From Linyphia triangularis (lineage: Eukaryota > Arthropoda > Arachnida > Araneae > Linyphiidae): a stretch of DNA of 64,000 nt. The stretch covers positions 51,090,987 through 51,154,986 of the forward strand of contig OZ021727.1 in the NCBI GenBank assembly GCA_963978545.1, given 5' to 3'. Positions within the stretch are counted from its first letter, which is position 1. Every line of letters begins with the position of its first letter. This document shows, piece after piece, positions 41,601 through 48,479 of this stretch. A program made the position numbers and the translations under genes. Under the pieces are notes generated by a model. The model was not told the DNA's origin. It searched no databases and worked only from the letters and a program-made list of their open reading frames with translations.

Positions 41601-43961
41601 AAGTTTTGTTAATTATTTTTATTAGTGTTTTTAATACTTTGGCTGATATTGTGATAAATAGAAAATTAAACAAAAAAAGGTTTAAGGGTAAGTACAAGCT
41701 GACTATCCCCATTCGCCAGTTTAACTTTAATGAAAAAAATAGTTCAATGATTTATATTTAATTATATTTTTATAATCCAAGGGTTTAAGGTTCATATTTT
41801 CCTAAAACTTATTGTAACAACATTTACAATATTGAGGGTACTCCAGAATTCAAGGAGGGGACATCTTTCAGGGGACCAAAATGCCAATTATTTTCCAAAA
41901 TGCCAAGTAGAATGTATAAACAGGAAAAGAATGCCCAGTTTTGGAGATATTTCTTGTGGGAAAATTGTGTTTTAGTAGAGTTTTTAAGTCTGAGTATTTG
42001 TTTACACTCCTAGATATTTTCCCCCTTCATTTTAATAGCATATATGGTTGGTTTTTATTTAAAGTGCTTGAAGCTATAATATTTAAGTGACAAAAAGAAA
42101 TTAATGAATATTATTTTAGGAAGAATTGATCTTTTTTATACTTCATTGATTTATTCTATATATTTTATCTATTCTGAATGTATTCAGGGTTCCTACGGTC
42201 ATTAAAAGTGCTTAATATTTTTTAACTTGTTTTCCAGACCTTAAAAGTACTTGAAAATGCTTTGAGGTCCTTAATTTTTCCTGTTGTTGTGTACCCAACT
42301 GTAACATTTATAAAACTTCATTTCTGATTTGTTTATTCCCATGGGACCTCCTCTTATTTGGGCCGCACCAGAATTTTTTATTATATTTGTATAGCACATG
42401 CTACAGCTTGTACGTCATTTGGTACGTATTTGTGGATTTGAACTCGAATAGAGTTTTAGTTACACACTGTGCTCTGTGAGAGTACAAAAGAAATTTGTGA
42501 CCAGCGAGTGCTATTTTTTTTTTTTTTTTTGCAGGTGCAACTTAAGAATACTGTCCCCAGAAAATGCACATTTAATATGCTATGGCTAAAGCATAGTGCA
42601 TATGAAAAATTTATTGCAATATTGTCATAGTCTGTGTTCATAAGGCAAAATGCAAATTGTACATGAAAGATTTTGATATTGGCGCTATGGCCGAAACAGC
42701 TGTAAAGTCACACATAAAGATATGGCGCCTAAAAAAATATATTTTTTAACGTTTTTAAAAAATAGTATTTAGGTCCTTAAAAGTCCTTGATTTTCATTCT
42801 GTGATTTCAGTGGGAAAATTGGTGTAGTGTGCTATAATGTTGTTTTATTGGATTTGTAGCCATTCTGGTTCAAATTCAAAAAAAAAAGTCTAATTTGCAA
42901 AACTTACTTTATTAATAATAATTTTAAAATGTTAAATCTGAATCAATGTTGCATTTATATTTTGCCTTTAACAGAAGGTCATTTAAAACAAAAACTAATA
43001 AAGTTACTAATTATTTAACTAGTTATGCCTTAAAAACCAGGGTTTTGTTTTATATATATTGTCAGTCATAAATCACAAACCAGTAATTGAAAATTTATGA
43101 AACTAGGTATTCCCGCATTGTTTTATATTCTGAATTATGATATGAAATAATATTATAGTATTGCTATCAAACTTTTTAATGAAATAAGACAGCACTTTCC
43201 TTTTTTTAGTCTATTAGAACAAGCAATATCGCCAGTGTTTAGATATTTTCCCTTTTGTACATGTAAAGATCGTTGTCAAATTTAAAATTGCTTTTACAAT
43301 ATTGTTCTTTTAGAAACACTGCATTTTTAAGTCAGAGCTTTCTAAACAGAATTTTCTTTTGAATAAATCTGTGTGCAAAACATATCAAGTTCGAATCTTA
43401 AGGAACTAATGTACTTGTCTATATTTCATATTTTCCAAAACAAAACTTTTGAAGCCTTTAAGTAAATTTCTGAATTTATCAGTCATCCTATATTCAACAA
43501 TGAATATTTTTTTGCATCTTTTATTTTCTTAATTGTTTTTAGTTCTTGATGAAAGTAATATAGATTATACAATATACCAAGACTTTATTGTGTGCAATTA
43601 GGATTTGACAAATATTTCTTTTGAAATTCAAAAGGTATGAATGCTACTTTCAATCCAATCAACAGTGATCCATCATTATAATAGCATTATTCTACAACAA
43701 TTTACCAGGGCATGCTGTAATTGCTTTAAAATCAAGGTTTAAAATACCATGAGATTATGGTCCTAGCTAATTTTAGTACAATGGTCTTGATTGCTCTCAA
43801 CAACAATTGGTAACAATAATACCCATTATTGTTATAAATGCAGCAATGAGGGTTTATAGTTGTAGTCAATTGTAGTGTGTAATGTTGAATATTAATCCTA
43901 ATTCTCACATTCTATTTTAGGTGAGGATGGACACTTTGCAAATTATTGCCCTCATCAGTGA
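3418..43961 (+). CDS. RNF8: RNF8-like FHA/RING E3 ubiquitin ligase, join of seven visible exons, 5' end missing
   Basis: Join 3418-3549, 15243-15785, 26663-26860, 29168-29260, 37037-37256, 39369-39578, 43921-43961: 1437 bp, 478 residues plus a TGA stop. All introns have GT-AG ends and phases agree (0,0,0,0,1,1). Domain order is the C-terminal half of an FHA domain, a Ser/Lys-rich linker, a coiled coil, a C3HC4 RING, then a basic tail with a CCHC zinc knuckle. FHA plus coiled coil plus RING is the RNF8 layout; CHFR instead has a Cys-rich/PBZ tail. Known RNF8 is a nuclear ligase that binds phosphorylated MDC1 at DNA breaks through its FHA domain and, with UBC13, builds ubiquitin chains on histones to recruit RNF168 and 53BP1. 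The FHA phosphothreonine-binding part would lie upstream and was not found in 1-3417. The zinc-knuckle tail is not part of vertebrate RNF8 as I know it. Introns reach 11.7 kb and are full of transposons. Confidence 0.88.
3659..4349. repeat. Fragment of a CAGGGTTTCC-type repeat with GTCATGGAAA words
   Basis: It starts CAGGGTTTCCTCATATATGG at 3659 and repeats short words (AAATGTCATAGAAAGTCATG, TTATGATTTTG, AAGTCATGGAAATACAG) over about 160 bp. This is like the subterminal word repeats of the 5-bp-TSD families elsewhere in the window. The far end and a target duplication were not found, so the boundary is open. Confidence 0.4.
5350..7090. repeat. Degenerate subterminal repeats with CCGAC words
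   Basis: Units such as TTTCCCGACAAAAATTACAA followed by CCCCGACATGATAAACTGTT recur near 5460-5530, 5735-5800, 5850-5920, 6785-6840 and 6925-6980. An inverted copy lies near 7050. Spacing is irregular. The pattern resembles subterminal transposase-binding arrays. Confidence 0.6.
9394..9475. repeat. Tandem duplication, 41 bp x 2
   Basis: ATTTGCTTTCCAGGCTGAAA begins at 9394 and again at 9435, with the 41-bp unit identical in both copies, then a short partial third unit before a poly-T tract. It is inside the nested hAT element. Confidence 0.85.
10490..10745. repeat. Cluster of GTCAT/ATGAC motifs
   Basis: About a dozen copies of GTCAT or its complement ATGAC fall within 255 bp, including ATGACGTC, ATCATATGATGAC and ACGTCATTTCATGAC. 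It lies in the loop between the inverted arms of the hAT-like element and may be a separate small insertion; ends were not defined. Confidence 0.6.
12689..12875 (+). mobile_element. tRNA-derived SINE with target duplication
   Basis: The head has a tRNA-like B box (GGTTCGAATC) and an A-box-like GGGGTTAGCGCTCTGG, the body contains CTGTAAGTCCCAGCC, and the tail ends CCAACCAACAA. A 13-bp duplication CTGGTAAATTCCT flanks it (12676-12688, 12876-12888). The paralogous element at 47135-49683 has an empty site here, confirming insertion. It is not a functional tRNA gene: the acceptor stem does not pair and the body is SINE. Confidence 0.85.
13880..14700. repeat. Degenerate tandem array inside copy A
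   Basis: Units of roughly 60-90 bp repeat the phrases GCTATTGCWGAGATTT, ACGTTGTTGTGATGGTCATTT and TGTTACGCTGATATAAT, with heavy divergence. The same array occurs at 48480-49340 and, in part, 41080-41540. Confidence 0.65.
14728..14930. mobile_element. Left end of a CAGGGTTCCCACGGTCATTG element
   Basis: It starts CAGGGTTCCCACGGTCATTG and is rich in GTGCTTGAAAATGCTTAG and CCTTAATTTTTACGG words. It aligns with 42185-42320. The right end and duplication were not found. It truncates or interrupts copy A. Confidence 0.6.
15243..15785 (+). CDS. RNF8: RNF8-like exon: Ser/Lys-rich linker
   Basis: The acceptor TTTTCTTTTAATTTAG precedes TTTGAAGAAG and the donor is CCG|GTAGGT; 181 codons with no stop, phase 0. 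The peptide starts [14 protein letters not shown], has basic clusters ([17 protein letters not shown] and [10 protein letters not shown], plausible nuclear localisation signals) and long Ser/Thr/Pro runs ([29 protein letters not shown]). It ends in an amphipathic stretch, [22 protein letters not shown]. It is probably disordered and is the longest exon of the gene. Family members have a poorly conserved linker in this place, so the assignment rests on phase, length and position. Confidence 0.82.
16344..17559. mobile_element. Mariner-like MITE with TA target, interrupted
   Basis: Inverted ends of about 33 bp: ATTCTGTATCCAGGAAGAAA at 16344, and at 17559 the inverse ATTCTGTAGCCGGGAAGAAA; both continue AGCGCACTATGTC. 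TA flanks both ends (16342-16343, 17560-17561). Only about 250 bp is its own sequence; the rest is the inserted element 16507-17472. It has no coding capacity. Confidence 0.75.
16507..17472. mobile_element. CATGGTTCGTAC TIR element, 966 bp, 5-bp target duplication
   Basis: Perfect 12-bp terminal inverted repeats CATGGTTCGTAC are flanked by ATAAC (16502-16506, 17473-17477). Subterminal words TTGAAAAGTGCTTGAAAA repeat inwards from both ends. The interior near 16660-16800 is a decayed coding stretch with a CxxC-type zinc-finger look ([22 protein letters not shown] in shifted frames), shared with 32560-32760. It is therefore a deletion derivative of a protein-coding transposon. Confidence 0.82.
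17567..17610. repeat. (AT)n microsatellite, 44 bp
   Basis: An uninterrupted AT dinucleotide run immediately follows the mariner-like MITE. Confidence 0.95.
17612..19150. other. Intronic AT-rich sequence
   Basis: No exon or element end was recognised. A loose repetition of TTTGCCCTG phrases lies near 18220 and 18415. The open frame at 18521-18715 has no recognisable content. Confidence 0.5.
19151..19500 (-). repeat. 3' LTR of the Gypsy element
   Basis: It matches 26135-26482 with few substitutions and a 4-bp CTCT length difference in the CTCTCTCTGG run. Ends read TGTAAC...GTTATA on the plus strand. Confidence 0.9.
19705..20619 (-). pseudogene. Gypsy integrase
   Basis: The zinc-binding HHCC N-terminus spans an in-frame TAA (20619-20617) right after TAGH; then CSECNRYK supplies the CC pair. 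The catalytic core shows LAIDLFGPL (D), [10 protein letters not shown] (D) and [11 protein letters not shown] (E) with the expected spacing, so the DDE triad is intact. The C-terminal [17 protein letters not shown] region is the GPY/F-like tail, then a frame change near 19700. It is continuous in frame with the protease part upstream, apart from the one stop. Confidence 0.88.
20617..21465 (-). pseudogene. Gypsy protease joined to a remnant of RT; RT/RNase H core deleted
   Basis: The frame holds a protease active site DTGAPHT (about 21465) that is out of frame with gag, and the flap/C-terminal motif [12 protein letters not shown]. It continues to the RT entry motif [20 protein letters not shown]. 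Immediately after this the sequence becomes [10 protein letters not shown] and then the connection before the integrase. The whole polymerase palm (the YxDD box) and RNase H are missing, about 1.5 kb in an ordinary element. The junction is near 20905. Confidence 0.85.
21405..22155 (-). pseudogene. Gypsy gag, C-terminal half with zinc knuckle
   Basis: The region [17 protein letters not shown], then (after a frame break near 22075) [12 protein letters not shown] and [15 protein letters not shown], is the retroviral-like gag core of arthropod Gypsy elements. A nucleocapsid knuckle, [17 protein letters not shown], follows with Ile-Lys in place of the usual Gly-His, so the zinc histidine is lost. 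The frame then runs over the protease start in the wrong phase. Confidence 0.8.
22440..23956. mobile_element. TIR element CAGAGTTCATCCT, nested in the hAT element
   Basis: Ends CAGAGTTCATCCT (22440) and its inverse (23956) match over 13 bp. The flanks TAGTTCT and TAGTTCC match 6 of 7. GCCCTGCCYGCC and AATAGCGCCC words recur near both ends. The flanking hAT sequence TTACTTCTAGGAAGAAGGAG occurs on both sides (22290, 23969). A SINE lies inside. Confidence 0.7.
22930..23106 (-). mobile_element. tRNA-derived SINE with target duplication
   Basis: On the minus strand the head reads GCCGACCAAACGGTATAGTG, with B box GGTTCGAGTCC and a tail ending CAACCAAC. An 11-bp duplication ATTTCCGTTTG flanks it (22919-22929, 23107-23117). 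The first 70 bases resemble a tRNA, but the body and tail show it is a SINE. Confidence 0.85.
24677..25169 (-). pseudogene. Gypsy gag, N-terminal half
   Basis: It starts [20 protein letters not shown] at 25169, the usual SAP-like N-terminal helix of these gags, then a Glu/Lys/Gln-rich coiled coil. Frame changes near 24870 and an in-frame stop near 24720 break it. It ends at EDEEDAQN, where the hAT element 22156-24676 was inserted; gag resumes with AQNYEKV on the other side. Confidence 0.82.
26135..26482 (-). repeat. 5' LTR of the Gypsy element
   Basis: See the partner LTR at 19151. The few differences between the two LTRs suggest a fairly young insertion, though several inner insertions and stops have since accumulated. 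Confidence 0.9.
26663..26860 (+). CDS. RNF8: RNF8-like exon: coiled coil before the RING
   Basis: The acceptor TTTTTCTTTTAG precedes GAAATTGC and the donor is AAG|GTAAAG; 66 codons, phase 0. The second half is a heptad-rich helix ([20 protein letters not shown], then more Gln/Glu/Lys to NQFMK). In RNF8 a coiled coil in this position drives dimerisation and UBC13-dependent activity. The exon begins 180 bp beyond the right LTR of the Gypsy insertion in intron 2. Confidence 0.85.
27040..27179. mobile_element. Right-end fragment of the GGATGAGATT family
   Basis: It ends GAATCTCATCCCTG and carries CACATGCTTTTTCGGTGAAT, matching the right end of 1390-2099. The left part is missing. Confidence 0.45.
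27180..29167. other. Intron 3 sequence without recognised elements
   Basis: The sequence is AT-rich with a (CTA)8 run at 28579-28602. No exon or paired element ends were seen. Confidence 0.5.
29168..29260 (+). CDS. RNF8: RNF8-like exon: start of RING finger
   Basis: The acceptor TTTTCTCTTAG precedes GAATCAAG and the donor is AAG|GTATTT; 31 codons, phase 0. The exon ends [15 protein letters not shown], which carries the first two zinc ligands (CNIC) of the RING. This is close to the E-L-x-C-x-x-C-x-E-x-F-I start of RNF8 RINGs. The remaining six ligands are on the next exon, 7.8 kb away. Confidence 0.9.
29744..31224. mobile_element. AGGGGTC TIR element with CCTATA subterminal words, 1481 bp
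   Basis: An exact 8-bp duplication GTAACTCC (29736-29743, 31225-31232) flanks inverted ends AGGGGTC. The word TCCTATA(T/A)AT repeats about eight times in the first 110 bp and again near the right end, all in one orientation relative to the ends. The interior has a GC-richer block with GTGACGTCACGTG (30000-30012), a CRE/E-box composite. There is no transposase frame. Confidence 0.82.
33249..34801 (+). mobile_element. 5'-deleted hAT transposon, 1553 bp
   Basis: An exact 8-bp duplication TACATGCA (33241-33248, 34802-34809) flanks ends that share GGCGGC (TTGGCGGCTTTAA left; right end inverted TTCAAAGGCGGC). The inside keeps only the C-terminal third of a transposase, so most of the gene was deleted before or during transposition. 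Confidence 0.85.
33441..34503 (+). pseudogene. hAT transposase C-terminal part (ZMYM1/THAP-type, dimerisation domain)
   Basis: One reading frame runs from about 33441 to TAG at 34501-34503, broken by in-frame TAG stops at 33798 and 34185. It begins near the motif normally read TRW (here [17 protein letters not shown]), continues through [14 protein letters not shown] and [15 protein letters not shown], and ends with the hAT dimerisation motif [20 protein letters not shown] and [20 protein letters not shown]. This is the C-terminal half of hAT transposases of the ZMYM1/P52rIPK kind. The catalytic DDE start and zinc fingers are absent. Confidence 0.88.
35228..35640. repeat. Dispersed repeat shared with 60040-61090
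   Basis: Phrases TTCATCCAATTGAACTGAAA, GACTGTCACTAAAAGGCCGC and CATATTCAAGCATGTACAAT match, in the same order, divergent copies at 60040-60250 and 60940-61090. The nature of the repeat is unknown. Confidence 0.6.
35650..37036. other. Intron 4 remainder with two unrecognised open frames
   Basis: Frames at 36119-36379 (86 codons, ends [12 protein letters not shown]) and 36716-36988 (90 codons) are longer than expected by chance in AT-rich DNA but resemble nothing I know. They have no matching splice sites with the RNF8-like exons. They may be transposon remains. Confidence 0.3.
37037..37256 (+). CDS. RNF8: RNF8-like exon: rest of RING finger
   Basis: The acceptor TTTTAACTTTAG precedes GCTACTAC and the donor is AAAG|GTAAGC; 73 codons plus one base. 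[22 protein letters not shown] and KRCPIC supply ligands C3-H-C-C-C-C, so with CNIC the C3HC4 set is complete. The IC...W/CP pattern for E2 binding is also present (Ile in CNIC, Trp in KEW, Pro in CPIC). The segment after the [19 protein letters not shown], resembles the RNF8 post-RING helix, followed by a charged helix rich in Lys/Glu/Arg. Confidence 0.93.
37257..39368. other. Intron 5 with a CAGGGTTCATAC-type end
   Basis: Near 38465-38531, TCATTGAAAAGTCATAAAAA and GTATGAACCCTG look like the right end of another word-repeat TIR element. The left end was not found. An A-run lies at 38452-38475. Confidence 0.4.
39369..39578 (+). CDS. RNF8: RNF8-like exon: basic tail and first half of zinc knuckle
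   Basis: The acceptor TTTTCTTACAG precedes CAAAAG and the donor is TGTG|GTAAGT; 210 bp, entering and leaving in phase 1. The peptide begins [15 protein letters not shown] (basic, possible NLS or DNA/nucleosome contact). It continues into [20 protein letters not shown] and ends EHCYIC, the first two ligands of a CCHC knuckle finished on the last exon. Vertebrate RNF8 ends shortly after the RING, so this is an extension. Confidence 0.85.
39783..40640. repeat. GGCGACTATTT word-repeat block
   Basis: CAGGGCTGCCACAGGCGACT at 39893, preceded by a similar AGGGCTGCCAAACTG at 39784, is followed by repeated GCGACTATTTT and GGCTACTATTT words. An inverted AAGTCGCCTAACTTTGCCA lies at 40613. It is probably another TIR family with subterminal repeats; ends and duplication are not resolved. 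Confidence 0.45.
40860..41545. mobile_element. Internal fragment of the CAGGGTTCCCAC/CCTTAA family (copy C)
   Basis: Sequence such as GCTTGCTTACAAGTCTGATC and the following GCTATTGCCGAGATTTA array match copies A (14155-14700) and B (48770-49340). Neither end is present. It closes with a perfect 15-bp hairpin (41499-41533). Confidence 0.6.
41499..41533. repeat. Perfect 15-bp inverted repeat with 5-base loop
   Basis: GTTGATGTTATAGAC, loop GTTAA, then GTCTATAACATCAAC: all 15 pairs match. It lies at the edge of the copy C array and is not seen in copies A or B. Confidence 0.9.
42185..42825. mobile_element. CAGGGTTCCTACGG element, right end imperfect
   Basis: It begins CAGGGTTCCTACGGTCATTA with words GTACTTGAAAATGC and GGTCCTTAATTTTT, and closes with TTAGGTCCTTAAAAGTCCTT and CAGTGGGAA in inverse orientation. 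It is alignable with 14728-14930. The last few bases of the right TIR and a clear target duplication are missing. Confidence 0.6.
42830..43920. other. End of intron 6, AT-rich, nothing recognised
   Basis: No element ends, exon signals other than the final acceptor at 43920, or repeats were seen. Confidence 0.5.
43921..43961 (+). CDS. RNF8: RNF8-like terminal exon: second half of zinc knuckle and stop
   Basis: The acceptor TTCTATTTTAG precedes GTGAGGAT. Thirteen codons and TGA follow, reading [12 protein letters not shown] after the split Gly codon. Joined to CYIC this gives C-x2-C-x4-H-x4-C, a perfect zinc knuckle, which strongly supports the exon call although it is tiny. The 3' UTR follows into AT-rich sequence. 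I see no canonical AATAAA in the next 250 bp, so the poly(A) site is unplaced; a 342-bp MITE starts at 44239. Confidence 0.85.
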
Positions 43962-44238
43962 TACCAAAAATTATATATCCAAAGAAAATTTTCAATTTAT
44001 TATTAATGCTATAATTTATCAATTCATTTATTATAAATTGTCATAAAATGTGTTATACATGGGAGCATTTGATGTTACTGTGTGTTTCAAAAAGTTTTTT
44101 GAATAAGTGTTTTATGTTGGATATATTTAACATGTATTTGAATTGTAAATTATATTGTATATACCAGTCTCAATGATTAGCATATAAACATATAAAACAT
44201 TTTAATGATTGATGTAGTTTACTGCTATATAAGTTTAA

Positions 44239-44580
44239 CAGAGTGGCTACAGAACCTGGAAATCAGGTAAGTGTCAGGAATTTTTTTTAAATTTAACAAA
44301 AATCAGGGAAATTTTCTATTGTTTTGAAGTAACGTTTCCCCGCTCATCCATACTTTGGTACCATTTACCCGAAGAATTGTGGCGGTAATCATTAGAAGTT
44401 TAATGTTACGGAATACTTTAAACTTTTCATTGCTGCCAAAAAAACTGTTTTTAAACAATTTAAATATTATCTCTTAAGTATACATTTTCTATTTGATCAG
44501 GGTGTCTACACAACTGGAAAAGTTGGAATTTTTTAGAAATCTATCAAGGAACTTTTTTCCTTAATTTTGTGGCCACCCTG
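44239..44580. mobile_element. 342-bp MITE CAGRGTGGCYAC with 5-bp duplication
   Basis: CAGAGTGGCTAC at 44239 and GTGGCCACCCTG ending at 44580 are inverted repeats (10 of 12). TTTAA flanks both sides (44234-44238, 44581-44585). It has CTGGAAATCAGG and AACTGGAAAAGTTGGAA words near the ends. It is a third family in this window with 5-bp duplication and subterminal word repeats. Confidence 0.78.
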
Positions 44581-44948
44581 TTTAATGAAAGCTATATTGT
44601 GTTTTATAACTACAGTGAAAGTTATGCTGTAGTTTTCATTCAATAAGAAAAGTATGAAATAAGAAACTTGAACATTTTTATTTTTATTTCACAACAAGCA
44701 AAGTTGGACATCAAACATATTGGTTAATTACATAGAATTGTCTAATATATTTAAAATTCTATATTACTAATTATTTACAGTAACATGAAACTAAATAGGA
44801 AACATAATATTTTAAAAAAGCATCCATCGGATACATATAATCAATATGAAATATAATATATAATTATTGTCTTTGATCTGTCATCGAAAATTTACTTCAT
44901 TTTGACTCATGAATATTTGTAAATTCCTTTCTTAAGAATATGCTATGT

Positions 44949-45701
44949 CAGGGGTCGGCAGACCGCTTCTCTTCTCATACATATATTTGTGCCTCTTCAA
45001 GTTCTAAGTAACTCAACATAAGAATAAACTGATAAAGGAATAAATGGTAATACATTTTTGTTTTGTTTGGATAAACCCATTATAAACTTACTGTGTAAAC
45101 TCAAACCTGAGAAATAAGGAAAACAGAGAGAGATGAATAAGGTGGATTGGTAACACTGTTCTAAAATACTAACTTAAAATCAATCCCCCCCCCCCCCCCC
45201 TGGAATCTTTTCAGTTGAAATACAAAACAAACTTGGAAAGCGCTATAGCAGTATGTGTCCCAGTCTTGGTTGCATCTAGCTTTTATTAACGTTGTTTTCT
45301 TGTCTTCGGCTGAGGCAAATAGCACCTTTTGCTGTAAACTTTTCACGAATGTGTACAATGCTAAAAGGCCTTTATTTTTGATATACTGTATTGGAAAAGC
45401 ATGGCCTCTGCTTTGTCCAAACTGATGAGAAAACTTTGAAGAGAAAAACGGATGAGAAAAATTATGAACTTAAGAAAGAATGATCTGAATGGGTTCTGTT
45501 CATTTCCCCCTCCCCCCAAAAAATTAAAGACTGATTTGTCTTGTTTGCCATGATTTTTATACTATAAAGATAAATATAAAAATGTTTTTAGTAAAAGCTC
45601 ATATTGGTATTGTTTATTTTTACTTTGGGACTCTACTTAAATTTTACCATTCTGATTACTGAATGTGTGGCTCTCAGCACTGACAATTCTGCCGACCCCT
45701 A
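44949..45701. mobile_element. hAT MITE CAGGGGTCGGCAGA, 753 bp
   Basis: Ends CAGGGGTCGGCAGA and inverted TAGGGGTCGGCAGA match at 13 of 14. TGCTATGT and TGCTACGT (44941-44948, 45702-45709) match 7 of 8. No coding capacity. A C-run lies at 45184-45201. Confidence 0.85.
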
Positions 45702-46189
45702 TGCTACGTATACATTAGGGTGGTTCAAAAGTATATGGTAAAAAAATTTTTTTTAGCTAGAGATCAGGACACCCCCTAATTTTTTTACATCTACCCATAA
45801 AAATGTTCTAGCAAAATTTCAGAATCTTACTCCAATTAAAAGATGTCACTCAATGAGCAGTAAAAGCAATTTTATCAAAGAAAGTTTTTATTTATTCAAT
45901 AATTAAAAATGTTAAATAAGTTAGTAAAAGTGTATGAAATAATTAAATACTAGAAGGTTCCACCCCCTGCTCTTTAACGCTCGTCAATCCCATGTACTAT
46001 TCATTAAACATATGAAATTCTGATAAAATTGCCCCTATAAATTAGGGGGTATAAAATCATGAAAAGAATTCAAAATAAGTGATTAGTAACCTTAAATACT
46101 ATATTACTAAGTAGTGTGGTGTTATAGTGCGTTTTATTTCATCATTTAACCGAACATTAAAGAACCACTTGGTGACATTTTTCAGTGTG

Positions 46190-46375
46190 CTGAAAATGGT
46201 CGATCAAAAAATACATTTTCAAACGACACTCAATCTCCAGTAAGAACAATTAATTGAAATTAAAGGACCTTCCTTCAAAGGATACCTTGATCGTAAGAAT
46301 CGGTTCAGCAGTTTAGGAGTTGTGACTGTGACAAATTTATGCCTTGCCTACTAAATATATAGATATAGCTTTATA
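46190..46375. repeat. Helitron-like end fragment
   Basis: GGTTCAGCAGTTTAGGAGTT and TGCCTTGCCTACTAAATATATAGATA, read on the minus strand, start TCTATATATTTAGTAGGCAA, in the style of Helitron 5' ends. There is no coding part. Confidence 0.35.
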
Positions 46376-46597
46376 AATATATATTTCTCTGAAAGACAAA
46401 GCATAGGTCATTTGGTTGTCTCTCTAGATATTGTCTTTCAGTTAGCTTCAAAAACTTGTAAAAGAAATTGCTTATCATCCTTATCATGTGTAAATAAATT
46501 ATTAAATTTTTGTATTAGCTGTACACCTCCACCTCTTTCAGCAGTATTGCTTACTACTTTAAGTTCTTTAACTGTGTTCCCATTTGTGAAAGGGATA

Positions 46598-46861
46598 TTA
46601 TTCTAATTCTTCAGGTGAAATGGATACAAAAGAATCACTAATATTCAAACAAGATAAAATATCAAGAGTTCTTTTTGTCATAAAATCGCCAAGACTGACA
46701 TCTTTCAACGTTTTTAATAGCTCGTGGCATCTTATATTTCTGGAATCTTTTGAGTTATTCACATCTGCAACACTTTTTAAATTTTTTTTTGCTGTAATTC
46801 TGTGTGTAAATATGGCCAAACCAAACAAATAATTTGAAAGATACCATATGAGATTTTTCAA
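46598..46861 (-). pseudogene. Transposase, C-terminal part, decayed
   Basis: A frame of 87 codons in the same orientation as the piece at 49870 contains KKNLKSVADVNNSKDSRN and the C-terminal LGDFMTKRTLDILSCLNISD. The nested element separates it from the rest of the gene. It carries no catalytic residue that I can assign. Confidence 0.5.
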
Positions 46862-48479
46862 AACTTTCTAGCTGCAATTCCAATTTTATAATCGATTATC
46901 TTACACTTTTTAATGTTTTTCTACAGGTTCAGGTCACCTCCAGAATCTTTAAAAGCAAGTGGGGCTTTTATCCATGTTTTACTATACAAAAGAGCACCAA
47001 ACTGTCCAAATTGCTGTAATTACATTTCTCATCTCTATTAGTTATCTGAAAAATCTCTTGCTGATCTCTGAACAAAAGATTTTAAAATATATAGGAGTTT
47101 AGCTATCCCCCGTGCGTGATGATTTGATGAAACTCAGGGTTCCCACGGGTCCTTAAAAGTCCTTAAGAACTCCTTAATTTTGGTTTCCATTTTTAAGGGC
47201 CCCTAAGAACTTATTTTTGATGAATGAGGTCCTTAAAAACTCCTTAATTTCCCCCTAAAACTTTCCAAGATAGCAATTTTCTGCCTGTTTTCGAAACTAC
47301 TTTAGCGAAATATTAAATAGAGCCAATCTGTTGCTAAAGCTCAAAATATAGTGATCAGAACACTAAACTCCTCTTGTAAACCAGTTTTTTTCGCCAACTG
47401 AGTGGTGTTTAAATGTTAGGCCACATTTCGGGAACAAGCTCCCCTCATGAATTCCTAATGCTAAACAATGACTAAAAACTTAAAGAATACGAAAATAATC
47501 AAGAAAATACGACATAATATGCAAATTCGCATTTGAAAATGTACGAGGTAGAAAAGGGGAATTTAAGCAAATCAAGTTGCAAGTCTTATCAGACTATTCG
47601 TGAAGCAACTAAAGATAAAACAGTAGTGGTCAAATTTAATTTTGTTTTTGCTATTGCTAACTTACTACGCCCTTTCCTCGAATTCTTCAAAAAGTATAAA
47701 TTCCTTTTGCCCTTTTATAAATAGTCAAAACTCGTCTTAAAGTGCAGGAACTATTTCCATTTTCTAAAGCAAACCATAAAACTAGACTCGCAATAGTATT
47801 AAAACTTAAGTTTGACTTTGAGGATTATAATTGTTACTTGTCTATCGACAAAATTAGCATGGGGTTTGTTGCTAATTAACTATTAAAAGAAAAATTTAAA
47901 ACAAATGATGTAAGTTCAGAGGAAGGTCTCAATTTAAAAAGAGATTGTTGTAGTTTTATTGTAAAAATGTTGCAAACTCTCATGACTAAATCACCATTAA
48001 CGATACAATTGTTCGTAATTCATCATGTCTAAATCCTAGTCAAATGGTAAAAGATGAGAGTAAAAACTTAAGTTTTATGATAGGGAGTCTACTGGTCCTG
48101 AAAGTCACGAAAATATGCAAAAAAAGGAGAACTGGCTCCGAAAATGTACTGAAATCGTAAATTTTATTCTAAAAATGTATATCTTCCAGTTCTGAGATTC
48201 TTTGAATGGCAAATTTCCACCCTTTTTTTAGTTTTTCAAATTTTCGCTTTTTTTTTACAAATTTCAAAGAAAATCAACGTTATTCTATAAGTTTCCCATT
48301 GATCTTGCAGATTGAGAGAATTTACTCCTTCCTCTCTCCTCATACATGGTTCAATTTTGAAGTTTTCAAGCTTTTTGATCGAAATTTCAATCTCTTGTGA
48401 GATCAATGTAAATTTTCTAACAACCACGGAACCTGCATACTTTCAGATCTCCCTAAAACACGGATGGAATAACTACTTT

